The notes beneath the pieces are model-generated. The model worked only from the letters and a program-made list of their open reading frames with translations, was not told the DNA's origin and did not search any database. This document shows positions 15,368-24,346 of a DNA stretch of 64,000 bases, one piece after another. This DNA comes from an uncultured Alloprevotella sp. (GTDB taxonomy: Bacteria; Bacteroidota; Bacteroidia; Bacteroidales; Bacteroidaceae). The stretch is from NCBI GenBank assembly GCA_944322325.1, contig CALUOQ010000008.1, positions 58,271-122,270 on the forward strand, read 5' to 3'. Position numbers and translations under genes: made by a program. The stretch's first letter is position 1. Each line of letters begins with the position of its first letter.

Positions 15368-18300
15368 ATGCTGAACCGTATCATCCTGTTCTCGCTGCGT
15401 AACCGGCTGACCGTGCTGGGCGCCACGCTGCTCGTCATCGTGGCCGGCGTGTTCGTCACGCTCCGCATGGAGGTCGACGTTTTTCCCGACCTCAACGCGC
15501 CCACCGTCGTCGTCATGACCGAGGCGCAAGGCATGGCCGCCGAAGAGGTGGAGCGCCTTGTGACGTTCCCCGTCGAGACTGCGCTCAACGGCGCCGCCGA
15601 CGTGCGCCGCGTGCGCTCCTCTTCGACCACCGGCTTCTCCGTCGTGTGGATTGAGTTCGACTGGGGCACCGACATCTACCGCGCCCGACAGATCGTGTCG
15701 GAGAAGTTGGCCACCGTGAGCGGCTCCCTGCCCGCCGGGGTGGGGCAGCCCACGCTCGGACCGCAGTCGTCCATCCTGGGCGAGGTGATGATCGTGGGTC
15801 TCACCGCCGACTCCACGTCGTTGCAGGACCTGCGCACAATGGCCGACTGGGTGGTGCGCCCGCGCCTCCTTGCCACCGGCGGCGTGGCCCAGGTGGCCGT
15901 GCTGGGCGGCGATATGAAGGAATATCAGATCCGCCTGCACGCCGACCGTATGCGTCACTACGGCGTGAGCCTCACCGACGTGCAGGCGGCCACGGCCGAC
16001 ATGAACCGCAACGCATCGGGTGGCGTGCTCTACGAGTACGGCAACGAGTACGTCGTGCGCGGCGACCTGTCGACCGACCGCACCGACGAGTTGGGCAAGG
16101 TCTTCGTCAAGAAGGACTCCCTCGGTCGCAGCATCCTGCTGGAGCACGTGGCCGACGTCGTGGTCGGCGCCAAGGAGCCCCGTCTCGGCACGGCCTCCTA
16201 CTGCGGCAAGCCCGCCGTCCTCGTGACGGTGACGAAGCAGCCCGCCACGGGTACCCTGGAGCTCACGCGGCAGATCGACGACGCCCTGGCCGGCCTGAAG
16301 GGGCAGTTACCCGCCGACGTGCACATCGCCACCGATATATTCCGGCAGGCCGACTTCATCGAGAGCGCCATCGGCAACGTCGAGAAGTCGCTCTACGAGG
16401 GCGGCCTGTTTGTCGTAGTGGTGCTCGTGATTTTCCTGATGAACGCCCGCACCACGGTCATCTCGCTGCTGACGATTCCCATCTCGGTGCTCGTGGCCCT
16501 GCTCACGCTGAAGCTCATGGGCCAGACCGTGAACACCATGAGCCTCGGCGGTCTGGCCATCGCTATCGGCTCGCTCGTGGACGACGCCATCGTCGACGTC
16601 GAGAACGTCTACCGCCACCTGCGCGCCAATGCCGCCCTGCCGCCCGCGCGTCGTCGCCGGGTGAGCGACGTGGTCTTCGACGCTTCGCGCGAGGTGCGTA
16701 TGCCGATTCTCAACTCCACTCTTATCATCGTCGCCAGCTTCATTCCTCTTTTCTTCCTCTCCGGCATGGAGGGCCGAATGCTGGCTCCGCTCGGCCTGAC
16801 GTTTATCGTGGCGCTCTTTGCGTCGACCCTCGTGGCCCTGACGGTGACGCCCGCCCTCTGTAGCCTGCTCCTGCGCCGCACGGGGCAGGGACGCGGCCAC
16901 CGGCGCGAGCCCCGTGTCACGCGATGGCTGCGCCGCCACTACGAGTCGTGGCTGGCCGCCGCCCTGCGTCACCGCCGCGTGGTGCTCGGCGCGACGGGCG
17001 TGGCTTTTGTCGCCGCGCTGGTGCTGTTGTTCACCTTCGGACGCAGCTTCCTGCCGCCGTTCAACGAAGGCTCGCTTACCATCAACGTGAGCACCCTGCC
17101 GGGTATCTCGCTCGAAGAGTCCGACCGCATCGGCCGGCGCGCCGAGATGCTGTTGCTCGAGGTGCCCGAGATCAAGCGGGTCGGCCGCAAGACGGGCCGG
17201 GCCGAGCTCGACGAACACGCCCTCGGCGTCAACACGAGCGAGATGGAGTGCCCCTTCGAACTGGCGGACCGTTCGCGCGCCGAGATGGTGGCCGACGTAC
17301 GCCGCCGGCTGGCCACGCTGCCCGGCGTCAACGTGGAAATCGGTTCGCCGATAAGCCACCGCATCGACGCCATGCTGAGCGGAACGCAGGCCAATATCGC
17401 CATAAAAATTTTCGGCCCCGACCTGAACCGCCTCTATGCGCTGGGCAATCAGGTCAAAGCGGCCGTGGCCGGCATCGACGGTGTGGCCGACCTCAACGTA
17501 GAGCAGCAGGTGGAGCGCCCGCAGCTGGCCATTACGCCCCGCCGGGAACTGCTGGCGCACTACGGCATCACGATGCCAGAGTTTGCCTCCGCCGTGCGTA
17601 CCCTGCTGGGCGGCGAGGTCGTGTCGCAGGTGTACGAACAGGGCCGCTCGTTCGACCTCACGCTCAAGGCCGACACCGCCGGGCGCGCCGACATGGAAAG
17701 TATCGGCGACCTGACGCTCGACGCCGGCGGCGTGCAGGTGCCGCTGCGCGACGTGGCCGAAATCCGCTCCACAGCCGGGCCGAACACCATCAGCCGCGAG
17801 AACGTGCAGCGCAAAATCGTCGTGTCGGCCAACGTGGCCGGAAGCGACTTGCGCGGCGTGGTCAACGCCATGCAGCGCCTCGTCGGCGAAAAGGTGCACT
17901 TGCCCGAGGGCTACCACGTCGAGTATGGCGGCCAGTTCGAGAGCGAGCAGAGCGCCTCGCGCACCATTGCGTTGGCTTCGGTGCTGTCCGTGACGATTAT
18001 CTTCCTGCTCCTGTTCCGCGAGTTCCGGCGCCTGAACCAGTCGCTCGCCGTGTTGCTCAACCTGCCACTGGCCCTGATAGGCGGCGTCTTTGCCGTGGCA
18101 CTGACGGGGTCTACGCTCAGTCTGCCGGCCATAATCGGATTCATTTCGCTCTTTGGCATCGCCACGCGCAACGGCATGTTGCTCGTCGACCGCTATAACG
18201 CCCTGCGTCGCGAGGGCCTCCCCGTGGCCGTCTGCATCCGCAGCGGTTCGCTCGACCGCCTCAATCCGATACTCATGACGGCGCTCTGCTCGGCCATGGC

Positions 18301-18457
18301 GCTGGTGCCGCTGGCTGTGGCCGGCGACTTGCCCGGCAACGAGATACAGAGTCCCATGGCCAAGGTAATCCTCGGCGGCCTGCTGTCGTCGACGCTGCTC
18401 AACGCCTTTGTCGTACCGATTATTTACAGTTACATAGAAAAAGATGAGACGAAATAA
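15368..18457 (+). CDS. czcA: Heavy-metal RND efflux pump, CzcA/CusA-like
   Basis: 1029 residues, the usual length of HME-RND pumps, with 12 membrane segments and two large periplasmic loops. Recognisable parts are 'EVDVFPDLNAPTVVVMTEAQGM', 'EEVERLVTFPVETALNGA' near the N-terminus, the transmembrane proton-relay segment 'GSLVDDAIVDVENVYRHL', 'GRSFLPPFNEGSLTINV', 'IKIFGPDL' and 'RNGMLLVDRYNALR' near the C-terminus. It drives proton-coupled export of metal cations from periplasm or cytoplasm. Its stop overlaps the next gene by 14 nt. The acidic pair DD in the fourth helix and the His-rich partners do not settle which metal. Confidence 0.93.
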   Translation: MLNRIILFSLRNRLTVLGATLLVIVAGVFVTLRMEVDVFPDLNAPTVVVMTEAQGMAAEEVERLVTFPVETALNGAADVRRVRSSSTTGFSVVWIEFDWGTDIYRARQIVSEKLATVSGSLPAGVGQPTLGPQSSILGEVMIVGLTADSTSLQDLRTMADWVVRPRLLATGGVAQVAVLGGDMKEYQIRLHADRMRHYGVSLTDVQAATADMNRNASGGVLYEYGNEYVVRGDLSTDRTDELGKVFVKKDSLGRSILLEHVADVVVGAKEPRLGTASYCGKPAVLVTVTKQPATGTLELTRQIDDALAGLKGQLPADVHIATDIFRQADFIESAIGNVEKSLYEGGLFVVVVLVIFLMNARTTVISLLTIPISVLVALLTLKLMGQTVNTMSLGGLAIAIGSLVDDAIVDVENVYRHLRANAALPPARRRRVSDVVFDASREVRMPILNSTLIIVASFIPLFFLSGMEGRMLAPLGLTFIVALFASTLVALTVTPALCSLLLRRTGQGRGHRREPRVTRWLRRHYESWLAAALRHRRVVLGATGVAFVAALVLLFTFGRSFLPPFNEGSLTINVSTLPGISLEESDRIGRRAEMLLLEVPEIKRVGRKTGRAELDEHALGVNTSEMECPFELADRSRAEMVADVRRRLATLPGVNVEIGSPISHRIDAMLSGTQANIAIKIFGPDLNRLYALGNQVKAAVAGIDGVADLNVEQQVERPQLAITPRRELLAHYGITMPEFASAVRTLLGGEVVSQVYEQGRSFDLTLKADTAGRADMESIGDLTLDAGGVQVPLRDVAEIRSTAGPNTISRENVQRKIVVSANVAGSDLRGVVNAMQRLVGEKVHLPEGYHVEYGGQFESEQSASRTIALASVLSVTIIFLLLFREFRRLNQSLAVLLNLPLALIGGVFAVALTGSTLSLPAIIGFISLFGIATRNGMLLVDRYNALRREGLPVAVCIRSGSLDRLNPILMTALCSAMALVPLAVAGDLPGNEIQSPMAKVILGGLLSSTLLNAFVVPIIYSYIEKDETK

Positions 18458-19628
18458 AATTTTCGCTGCCCTGCTTTGGGTCTTGCTGCCCGCTGCGGCC
18501 GGTGCGCAGGACGGCATGACGCGCGTGCTTGGCGACATTGCCGCCCACAGCACCGCCCTCGACGTGCTGGCCCGCAGCCGCGACGCCGCCCGCGCGGCCA
18601 ACCGTACGGGGCTCACCCTCGCCGCGCCTGAACTCGGCTTCGACTATCTGTTCGGCTCGCCCGCCGACATGGGGCACAAGCGCAACTACAAGGTGGCCCA
18701 GAACTTCGACATCCCGACGCTCAGCGGCGCCAAGCGCCGCGCGGCCGACGGGCAGGACAGCGTGGCCGCCACGCAGTACGACGTGGCGCGCACCGCCCTG
18801 TTGCTCGAAGCCAAGAAACAGTGCATCGAAGTGATTTACCAGAACCAGCTGCTGGCCCTGCTGGCCCGGAGGCAGCAAACGGTGGCCCGGCTGGCCGCCT
18901 TGGCCGAGGAGCGCGCAGAGCGCGGCGACGGTACGGCGCTCGACCTGAACAATGCCCGGCTGAGCCTGGCTGCCATCGAGGTGGACCGCGCCGAAGGCGA
19001 GGCGACGCGCGCCGCCCTGCTGGCCGACCTGAAGCGCCTGAACGCCGGGCGCGACGTCGACCTGCCTGATACGCTGTACGGCACGCCCGACGTTCCGGCC
19101 GATTTCGCCGCCTGGTACGCCGGGGTCGAAGCCCGTTGGCCCCAGTTGCGCGCTGCCGAGGCCACGGTCGGCGCGGCCGAACGGAGCCGCCGCCTCGCGA
19201 GGCAGGAAAACCTGCCCGAACTGAGCGTGGGCTACATGCAGGAGACCACCTCCGCCGAGGCGTGGCGCGGACTGACCTTCGGCGTGACGCTGCCGCTGTG
19301 GTCCAACCGCGGAAAGCGGCGCAAGGCCGAGGCCGACGTAGCCTTGGCACAGGCCCAGCTCCGCGACGCGCGGACGCAGTTGCGCGCTACGCTCGAGGCG
19401 GGCTACGCCAAGACCGTCGCCCTGGCCCGCAGCGCCGACCGCATGGGGCGCGCCGTGGCCGGGAGCAACAATCTGCCGCTTCTGGCAAAGGCCCTGCGAC
19501 TTGGCCAGGTGTCTCAGATAGACTACCTCCAGGAGGTGGACAGATACTATGAGCTCGCGGCGCGCGAACTCCAGATGCGGCGTGACGCCGAGCTGGCCAA
19601 GGCCGAACTGACGGCGGCCGACCTCTGA
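18444..19628 (+). CDS. czcC: TolC-like outer-membrane efflux protein, CzcC-like
   Basis: 394 residues with signal peptide MRRNKIFAALLWVLLPAAAGAQ. Two OEP-type halves are rich in coiled-coil segments ('KRRAADGQDSVAATQYDVARTALLLEAK', then 'KRRKAEADVALAQAQLRDARTQL'). 'PELSVGYMQETTSAEAWRGLTFGVTLPLWSNR' matches the beta-barrel entry of CzcC/CusC proteins. It would form the outer-membrane exit duct of the pump encoded just upstream, with which it overlaps by 14 nt. No terminator is visible after it. Repeat site 3 follows 42 nt later. Confidence 0.9.
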   Translation: MRRNKIFAALLWVLLPAAAGAQDGMTRVLGDIAAHSTALDVLARSRDAARAANRTGLTLAAPELGFDYLFGSPADMGHKRNYKVAQNFDIPTLSGAKRRAADGQDSVAATQYDVARTALLLEAKKQCIEVIYQNQLLALLARRQQTVARLAALAEERAERGDGTALDLNNARLSLAAIEVDRAEGEATRAALLADLKRLNAGRDVDLPDTLYGTPDVPADFAAWYAGVEARWPQLRAAEATVGAAERSRRLARQENLPELSVGYMQETTSAEAWRGLTFGVTLPLWSNRGKRRKAEADVALAQAQLRDARTQLRATLEAGYAKTVALARSADRMGRAVAGSNNLPLLAKALRLGQVSQIDYLQEVDRYYELAARELQMRRDAELAKAELTAADL

Positions 19629-19669
19629 GTCGGACGGACCGGCGGGCCGTGTCCGCCGGTCGCCGCGCG

Positions 19670-19774
19670 ACAAGTACTACGACAGGAAAAACAAGTACTA
19701 CGACAGGAAATCCTGTCGCAGCGATAGGAATTTCTGTCGTAGTACTTGTTTTTTCAGGGACTACGCGGAGCGTT
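19670..19774. repeat. 21-nt palindromic repeat array, site 3
   Basis: Two tandem end units (19670-19690, 19691-19711: ACAAGTACTACGACAGG), one core unit (19712-19732, CTGTCGCAGCGATAG) and an inverted end unit (19733-19753, CTGTCGTAGTACTTGT). A degenerate fifth (CAGGGACTACG) runs to 19774. It sits between czcC and the GH20 promoter. Confidence 0.95.
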
Positions 19775-19821
19775 CGCCGAAAAAGGGGCGGCGCGATGCG
19801 GGCGCTGTGCGTGAGTTTCAT

Positions 19822-19829
19822 TACTTTTG
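19822..19829 (+). promoter_or_regulatory. -7 promoter box for the GH20 gene
   Basis: TACTTTTG matches TAnnTTTG, 38 nt before the ATG at 19867. No clear -33 box. Confidence 0.6.
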
Positions 19830-19866
19830 TAGCCAAATGTTTCACCTTGAAAAGAAGATCTAAAAC

Positions 19867-22062
19867 ATGGATTTCAGTTTACTGAAGAAGATTTGTCTGG
19901 CGGGTGCGCTGGCCTGTGGCGTCGCGCTGCCTGCCTGGAGCGAGGACCTCAACGTGGTGCCTCGCCCGCTCAAGATGCAGCAAACCGAAGGAGCGTTCCG
20001 GCTGACGGCGGACGCCGTGATAGGCTATGACGCCGGCGTGCGCGAGCAGGCCGAGTATCTGCAACAGTTGCTGCAAGGCTCGACCGGTTGGACGCTCGAG
20101 CTGAAGGAAGGAGCGCGCAAGGCCGACATCCGGCTGACCCTTGCGCCCGACGAGGTGAAGGCAGCCGAGGGCTACCGCCTCAGCGTGACGCCGAAGGCGG
20201 TGAGCGTTGTCGGCGCGGACGCCAGCGGCGTGTTCTACGGCATCCAGACCCTCCTGCAACTTTTCCCGCCGCAGGTGTACAACGACCGGCCCCAGCGCGG
20301 CGTGGAGTGGGAGGCTCCGTGTGTCGAGGTCAGCGATGCGCCCTGCCGGCCCTGGCGCGGCATGATGCTCGACGTCGCCCGCTACTTCTTCGATAAGGAT
20401 TTTGTGAAGAAGTACATCGACATGATGGCCATGTACAAGCTCAATAAACTCCAGTTCCACCTTATCGACGACTCGGGCTGGCGTCTGGAAATCAAGAAGT
20501 ACCCCCGTCTGACCGAAGTCGGCGCCTGGGCGGGTCCGGACAGCAAGCGCCTCGGCGGATACTATACGCAGGAGGACATACGGGAGATTCTGGACTACGC
20601 GCGGGTAAGGGGCGTGGAAGTCATCCCGGAGATTGAGTTTCCGGCTCATATCCTCTCGGCCGTCGTGGCCTACCCTTGGCTGTCGTGCACCGGCGAGCAG
20701 CACCAAGTGCCGCGTCAGCATTTCATCAGCCGCGACCTGCTGTGTGCCGGTAAGGAATCCTCGTACAAGTTCCTCGCCGACGTGCTTGAGGAAACGGCGG
20801 ACCTGTTTCCCTCGAAGTACATCAACATTGGCGGCGACGAGGCCGTATACACGCGGTGGGAGCAGTGCCCGGACTGCCAGGCCGTGATGAAGCGCGAGGG
20901 GCTGACCAAAGCGTCGCAACTACAGGGCTACATGACCAACCGCGTGCTGGAAATGATGGGAAAGAAAGACCGCACCGTGATAGGCTGGGAGGAAATCATC
21001 CAGCGCGGCAAGCTGAACGACCCCGTCGTCGCCCTCATCTGGCACCGGGTGGGCGACACGATTCAGGCCACACAGACCGGGCACAAAGCCATCCTGACGC
21101 CGGCGACACACATGTACCTGGACTTCCCCGAAAGCCGGACACCGGGCGAGGTGAAGGCAGCCACGTGGATGCCGCCCATTTCGGTGGAGAAATGTTACAG
21201 CATGGACGTGAACGATTACTCCGCGCAGTCGACCGTCATCGGCGTGCAGGGCTGTCTGTGGAGCGACCAGTTCATCCACGGCGAAGTGTTGCAGGAAATC
21301 ACGCCCCTCAACGAAGACCGCTCCGAGCGCTACGCCGAATACCTCACTTTCCCGCGATTGCTGGCCGTTTCGGAAGTGGCGTGGACGCCTAAGGCCCGGC
21401 GCGACTACGCCGACTTTGCCCAGCGCCTCACTACGCAGTATGCCCGTCTCGACAACAAGGATTGCAGCTACCGCGTGCCCGAACCGCGCATCACCGCAAT
21501 GGAGCAGACGGAGGGCGGCTGGCGCTTCACGCTCGAGCCGAGCGTGGCCGGCGCCGACATACGCTACACGACCGACGGCAGCTACCCGAACATCCACTCG
21601 CCCCGCTACACCGGGCCGGTGGCCGTGGCGGACAAGAACGACTTCCACGCCATGACGGTGGTCACCTCGCGCCATTTCTCCCTGCCTACTTATTTCGCGC
21701 CCGACTATTCGGCCTACAAGCAGTACGGCGAGTTTACGGCGCAGTGGAAGCCGCTGGAGATACAGACGAAGCCCGCGACGTGGCGCTTTGAGTGCACGGG
21801 AAAAATATCGGGCAACGGGACGTACGAACTGACGTTCGTGCAGACGCGCGGCAGCAACCCCCTCGTGCTCGGCGGGCTGAAGCTCCTGAAGCGCGATGAA
21901 CAACTGGCCACGGTGGCCACGGGTGGCAAGACGGCCCCGACGACCACGTACACCTTCACGGTCGACGCCTTCGAGGCCGGTACGCCCTTCTTCATCGAGG
22001 TCGAGGCTTACGGCGAGGGTGGCAACGACACGGCCGGCCTTGTCTTCCTCAAGAAAAAATAG
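19867..22062 (+). CDS. Beta-N-acetylhexosaminidase, GH20
   Basis: 731 residues with signal peptide ending 'ALPAWSEDL'. The GH20b domain 'VVPRPLKMQQTEGAFRL' is followed by the catalytic barrel: 'PWRGMMLDVARYF', 'HLIDDSGWRLEIKKYPRLTE', 'EVIPEIEFPAH' and the catalytic pair 'INIGGDEAVYTRW' (D324, E325). Near the C-terminus 'IRYTTDGSYPNIHSPRY' is the CHB_HEX_C chitobiase domain, and the remaining about 120 residues form a beta-rich extension. It removes terminal beta-GlcNAc or GalNAc by substrate-assisted catalysis in the periplasm or on the cell surface. The next gene starts 6 nt later, so co-transcription with the DUF4424-like gene is likely. Confidence 0.95.
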   Translation: MDFSLLKKICLAGALACGVALPAWSEDLNVVPRPLKMQQTEGAFRLTADAVIGYDAGVREQAEYLQQLLQGSTGWTLELKEGARKADIRLTLAPDEVKAAEGYRLSVTPKAVSVVGADASGVFYGIQTLLQLFPPQVYNDRPQRGVEWEAPCVEVSDAPCRPWRGMMLDVARYFFDKDFVKKYIDMMAMYKLNKLQFHLIDDSGWRLEIKKYPRLTEVGAWAGPDSKRLGGYYTQEDIREILDYARVRGVEVIPEIEFPAHILSAVVAYPWLSCTGEQHQVPRQHFISRDLLCAGKESSYKFLADVLEETADLFPSKYINIGGDEAVYTRWEQCPDCQAVMKREGLTKASQLQGYMTNRVLEMMGKKDRTVIGWEEIIQRGKLNDPVVALIWHRVGDTIQATQTGHKAILTPATHMYLDFPESRTPGEVKAATWMPPISVEKCYSMDVNDYSAQSTVIGVQGCLWSDQFIHGEVLQEITPLNEDRSERYAEYLTFPRLLAVSEVAWTPKARRDYADFAQRLTTQYARLDNKDCSYRVPEPRITAMEQTEGGWRFTLEPSVAGADIRYTTDGSYPNIHSPRYTGPVAVADKNDFHAMTVVTSRHFSLPTYFAPDYSAYKQYGEFTAQWKPLEIQTKPATWRFECTGKISGNGTYELTFVQTRGSNPLVLGGLKLLKRDEQLATVATGGKTAPTTTYTFTVDAFEAGTPFFIEVEAYGEGGNDTAGLVFLKKK

Positions 22063-22068
22063 TCTGGT

Positions 22069-23295
22069 ATGACATTATATAATAGGTGTCCCGAGTTTTC
22101 CGCCCGGTGTCGTCGCGCGAAAGCGTGGCCGCGCCGGGCGGCCTTGGTTTTGCTGTCGTGGGTGTGCGCGACGCTTTGGGCCAACGATGGGACGTACTAC
22201 ACGAGCGGGAACCAGCTGTTGCCCCTGGTGGAGACCGACATCCGCGTGCAGCGCGAAGTGCTGACCCTGACGTGGGGCGAGGACCTCGTGGCGGAGGTAG
22301 ACGTGCAGTACGAGTTCTTTAACCCCGGCGCGCGCAAGACCGTGCTGATGGGCTTCGAGGCCGACCCGCCGATGTACATGGACTCGCTCGACCGCAGCGG
22401 CGCCCATCCCTACATGAAAGACTTTACGGTCGTGATGAACGGCAGGTCGCTGCCCGTGTCGACCTCAGTCGTGCGAAGCGATACCCTTTTCGTCGTAGAC
22501 GGCAAGGTAAGGGCCGTGGACCTCACGCGCTATACGATAGACGAGGCGAACACTGGTGATTACCTGATGGACCCGCGTACGTACGACAGTTTCCCCATCT
22601 CTTTTGTTTACCATTTCGAGGCTACGTTTGAGCCCGGCGTCAACGTGGTGCACCACCGCTACCGTTACTTCATGGATACGGCCAATTATTGCCATTACCA
22701 CTTGGACTACAAGCTGTCGCCGGCCCTGCGCTGGGCTAACCGGCAGATCGACGACTTCACGCTGCGCATCCGGACGCGCGACGTACCGCTCCATTTCATG
22801 ATGGAAGACAGTCTGTTCCGCACACCGGTGGCTCTTGGCATCGAAGGCACGGGTAAGTGGCGCAAGCGCACCGTTGTGAAAGACGGCTATCCAAACAATT
22901 CCCCCTTGGCGGTGTGGGAGTTTTTCCTGCGTGACGCCACGGCCGAGTTCAAGGTAAAGAATTATCGTCCGGGTGCAGAGCTGCGCATTATTGCTGCAGA
23001 TGGAACAGAAACGGGAAATGTAGACAGACCTTCCGATTACTATGCCCATCGCTATCATGTCGGTTATGATGTCTCGTTGAGCCGGATATTGTATCGCTAT
23101 GTCCGTAACCTTCCGTTTGCCCACCGCGGGTATGTGTTCAAGGACAGTCGGTTGAATTCGTTTTTCCGCAGTCGCTGGTGGTACATCCCCGACGAGAGTT
23201 ATCAGGCCACTGTCGAGAGCCTGACGCCCGGCGAGCAGGAATGGCTGCGCTGGTTCGACGAAAATGCGGAGTCAATGATCGGGCGCAGCCGGTGA
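22069..23295 (+). CDS. DUF4424-like secreted protein with C-terminal YARHG domain
   Basis: 408 residues with an N-terminal signal peptide after a basic stretch ('ALVLLSWVCATLWANDG'). The region 'SGNQLLPLVETDIRVQREVLTL' followed by 'VQYEFFNPGARKTVLMGFEAD' resembles the beta-rich DUF4424 fold, which describes membrane-associated or cell-envelope proteins of unknown function. The last 75 residues 'FAHRGYVFKDSRLNSFF', 'RWWYIPDESY', 'LTPGEQEWL' form a YARHG domain, an extracellular module found in Bacteroidetes and Firmicutes. It is 6 nt after the GH20 stop. What it does is unknown. Export is the only firm property. Confidence 0.65.
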   Translation: MTLYNRCPEFSARCRRAKAWPRRAALVLLSWVCATLWANDGTYYTSGNQLLPLVETDIRVQREVLTLTWGEDLVAEVDVQYEFFNPGARKTVLMGFEADPPMYMDSLDRSGAHPYMKDFTVVMNGRSLPVSTSVVRSDTLFVVDGKVRAVDLTRYTIDEANTGDYLMDPRTYDSFPISFVYHFEATFEPGVNVVHHRYRYFMDTANYCHYHLDYKLSPALRWANRQIDDFTLRIRTRDVPLHFMMEDSLFRTPVALGIEGTGKWRKRTVVKDGYPNNSPLAVWEFFLRDATAEFKVKNYRPGAELRIIAADGTETGNVDRPSDYYAHRYHVGYDVSLSRILYRYVRNLPFAHRGYVFKDSRLNSFFRSRWWYIPDESYQATVESLTPGEQEWLRWFDENAESMIGRSR

Positions 23296-23315
23296 CGGCG
23301 TATAAGGCGAAACTA

Positions 23316-23368
23316 CAAAAAAACTCCGGGACGGGCCTTCAGCAGGGCGCGTCCCGGAGGTTCGCTTT
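23316..23368. terminator. Bidirectional terminator between convergent genes
   Basis: Stem CTCCGGGACG (23324-23333) with CGTCCCGGAG (23350-23359). Seven A precede it (23317-23323), which is a T-run for the minus-strand gene, and a T-rich stretch follows. It separates the convergent DUF4424-like and DUF4827-like genes. Confidence 0.75.
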
Positions 23369-23383
23369 ACGGGTGCAGCCGGC

Positions 23384-24064
23384 TTAGCGGCTACGCATAT
23401 AGGTGATGTCGTAGAAGCAGGCGTAGACGAACGAGTTGGCGTCATTGTGTCCCTCGGTGCTGGGCACGATGAGACGGACGTGGGCAATGTTTTCGCCCGG
23501 GGCGGACTTGCGGCCCAGATTGATGAAGGTGAGCGGCGTAAGCCAGCCCGAAGGAACCGAGGCACTGTAGCGCGTGTACATGACGCCCTGCGTGAACGAC
23601 GCGGTGAAGAGACCGTCGGAATTTTTGCAGGTCATGATGTCCGGGACGGTTTCGTAATACATCGAGTTGTTGGTCGACTGAATCGAGTCGCTGGCTATGT
23701 TGAACTCCGTGAAGCGGTTGATGATGGTTGCCGTTTCGCCGTTGGCGAGTGGCTCACCGACGCCTTTTTCCACGATTTGCATGTAAACGCCTGTGTGGCT
23801 GAAAAGCACATATTCGTTCCTGGAAATATCCGTCGTGCTGTCGTTTGCGTAAAATTGGTCTTCCGAAATGACGTTGATCGGGTCGACGTGGAGCAGGGTG
23901 TCGCCGAACTCTTCGTCGAGCACCGTGCAGCCGTTGCGCAGGAAAGCGTTGATTTGGTCGGTCTCGCGTTCTTTCATGTCGGCATAGGTGTCCTCTTCGT
24001 TGCAGGAGGGCATCAGGAAAAAGCAGGTCAATGCGCCCAAAAGCAGGGCATGCAGTCGTTTCAT
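23384..24064 (-). CDS. DUF4827-type lipoprotein
   Basis: 226 residues. Lipoprotein signal MKRLHALLLGALTCFFLMPSC with Cys at about 21. The body ('EEDTYADMKERETDQINAFL', 'ISRNEYVLFSHTGVYMQIVEKGVGEPL', 'SFTQGVMYTRYSASVPSGWLTPLTFI', 'AHVRLIVPSTEGHNDA', 'CFYDITYMRS') is that of Bacteroidales DUF4827 proteins. Its layout of a lipobox, a variable stretch and a compact C-terminal fold resembles FKBP-type peptidyl-prolyl isomerase folds, though the catalytic residues cannot be judged here. It should be anchored in the outer membrane facing the periplasm. It has its own minus-strand -7 box. Function unknown. Confidence 0.75.
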   Translation of the reverse strand: MKRLHALLLGALTCFFLMPSCNEEDTYADMKERETDQINAFLRNGCTVLDEEFGDTLLHVDPINVISEDQFYANDSTTDISRNEYVLFSHTGVYMQIVEKGVGEPLANGETATIINRFTEFNIASDSIQSTNNSMYYETVPDIMTCKNSDGLFTASFTQGVMYTRYSASVPSGWLTPLTFINLGRKSAPGENIAHVRLIVPSTEGHNDANSFVYACFYDITYMRSR

Positions 24065-24091
24065 TGTTCGGCCTTAAAATTCAATTCGGCG

Positions 24092-24099
24092 CAAAGGTA
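24092..24099 (-). promoter_or_regulatory. -7 promoter box for the DUF4827-type gene
   Basis: CAAAGGTA on the plus strand, that is TACCTTTG reading towards the gene, 28 nt before its ATG. No convincing -33. Confidence 0.6.
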
Positions 24100-24332
24100 C
24101 GAAATTGCGGCAAACCCTTTGGCGTAGTTTCGGCTGCTTTTGTGCTTTTTAACGGAGCGAGGCCGCCCATTGAGGCGATGTGCGGAGTAAGCCGGTCCGC
24201 TTTGCCGCGACGTTGAGGCTTTTGAGGGCGTTTAGCTGTTAAATCCGTAACTTCAAACGCTTCTTTTGTTAATGTTTGAAACACTTCGGATAATTCCGCT
24301 GGCCGAGCCGGCAATCATTGAAGGGCTTCGGC

Positions 24333-24340
24333 TATCTTTG
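24333..24340 (+). promoter_or_regulatory. -7 promoter box directly before rprX
   Basis: TATCTTTG ends 6 nt before the ATG at 24347. With transcription starting 6-7 nt after the box, the transcript would begin at or next to the start codon. The 24065-24346 gap holds only this box and the divergent one. Confidence 0.6.
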
Positions 24341-24346
24341 CGCTGT

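Noticed and set aside
16307-18616. Long open frame opposite to czcA (769 codons)
   Set aside because: It is the antisense shadow of a GC-rich gene. The plus frame has clear RND motifs.
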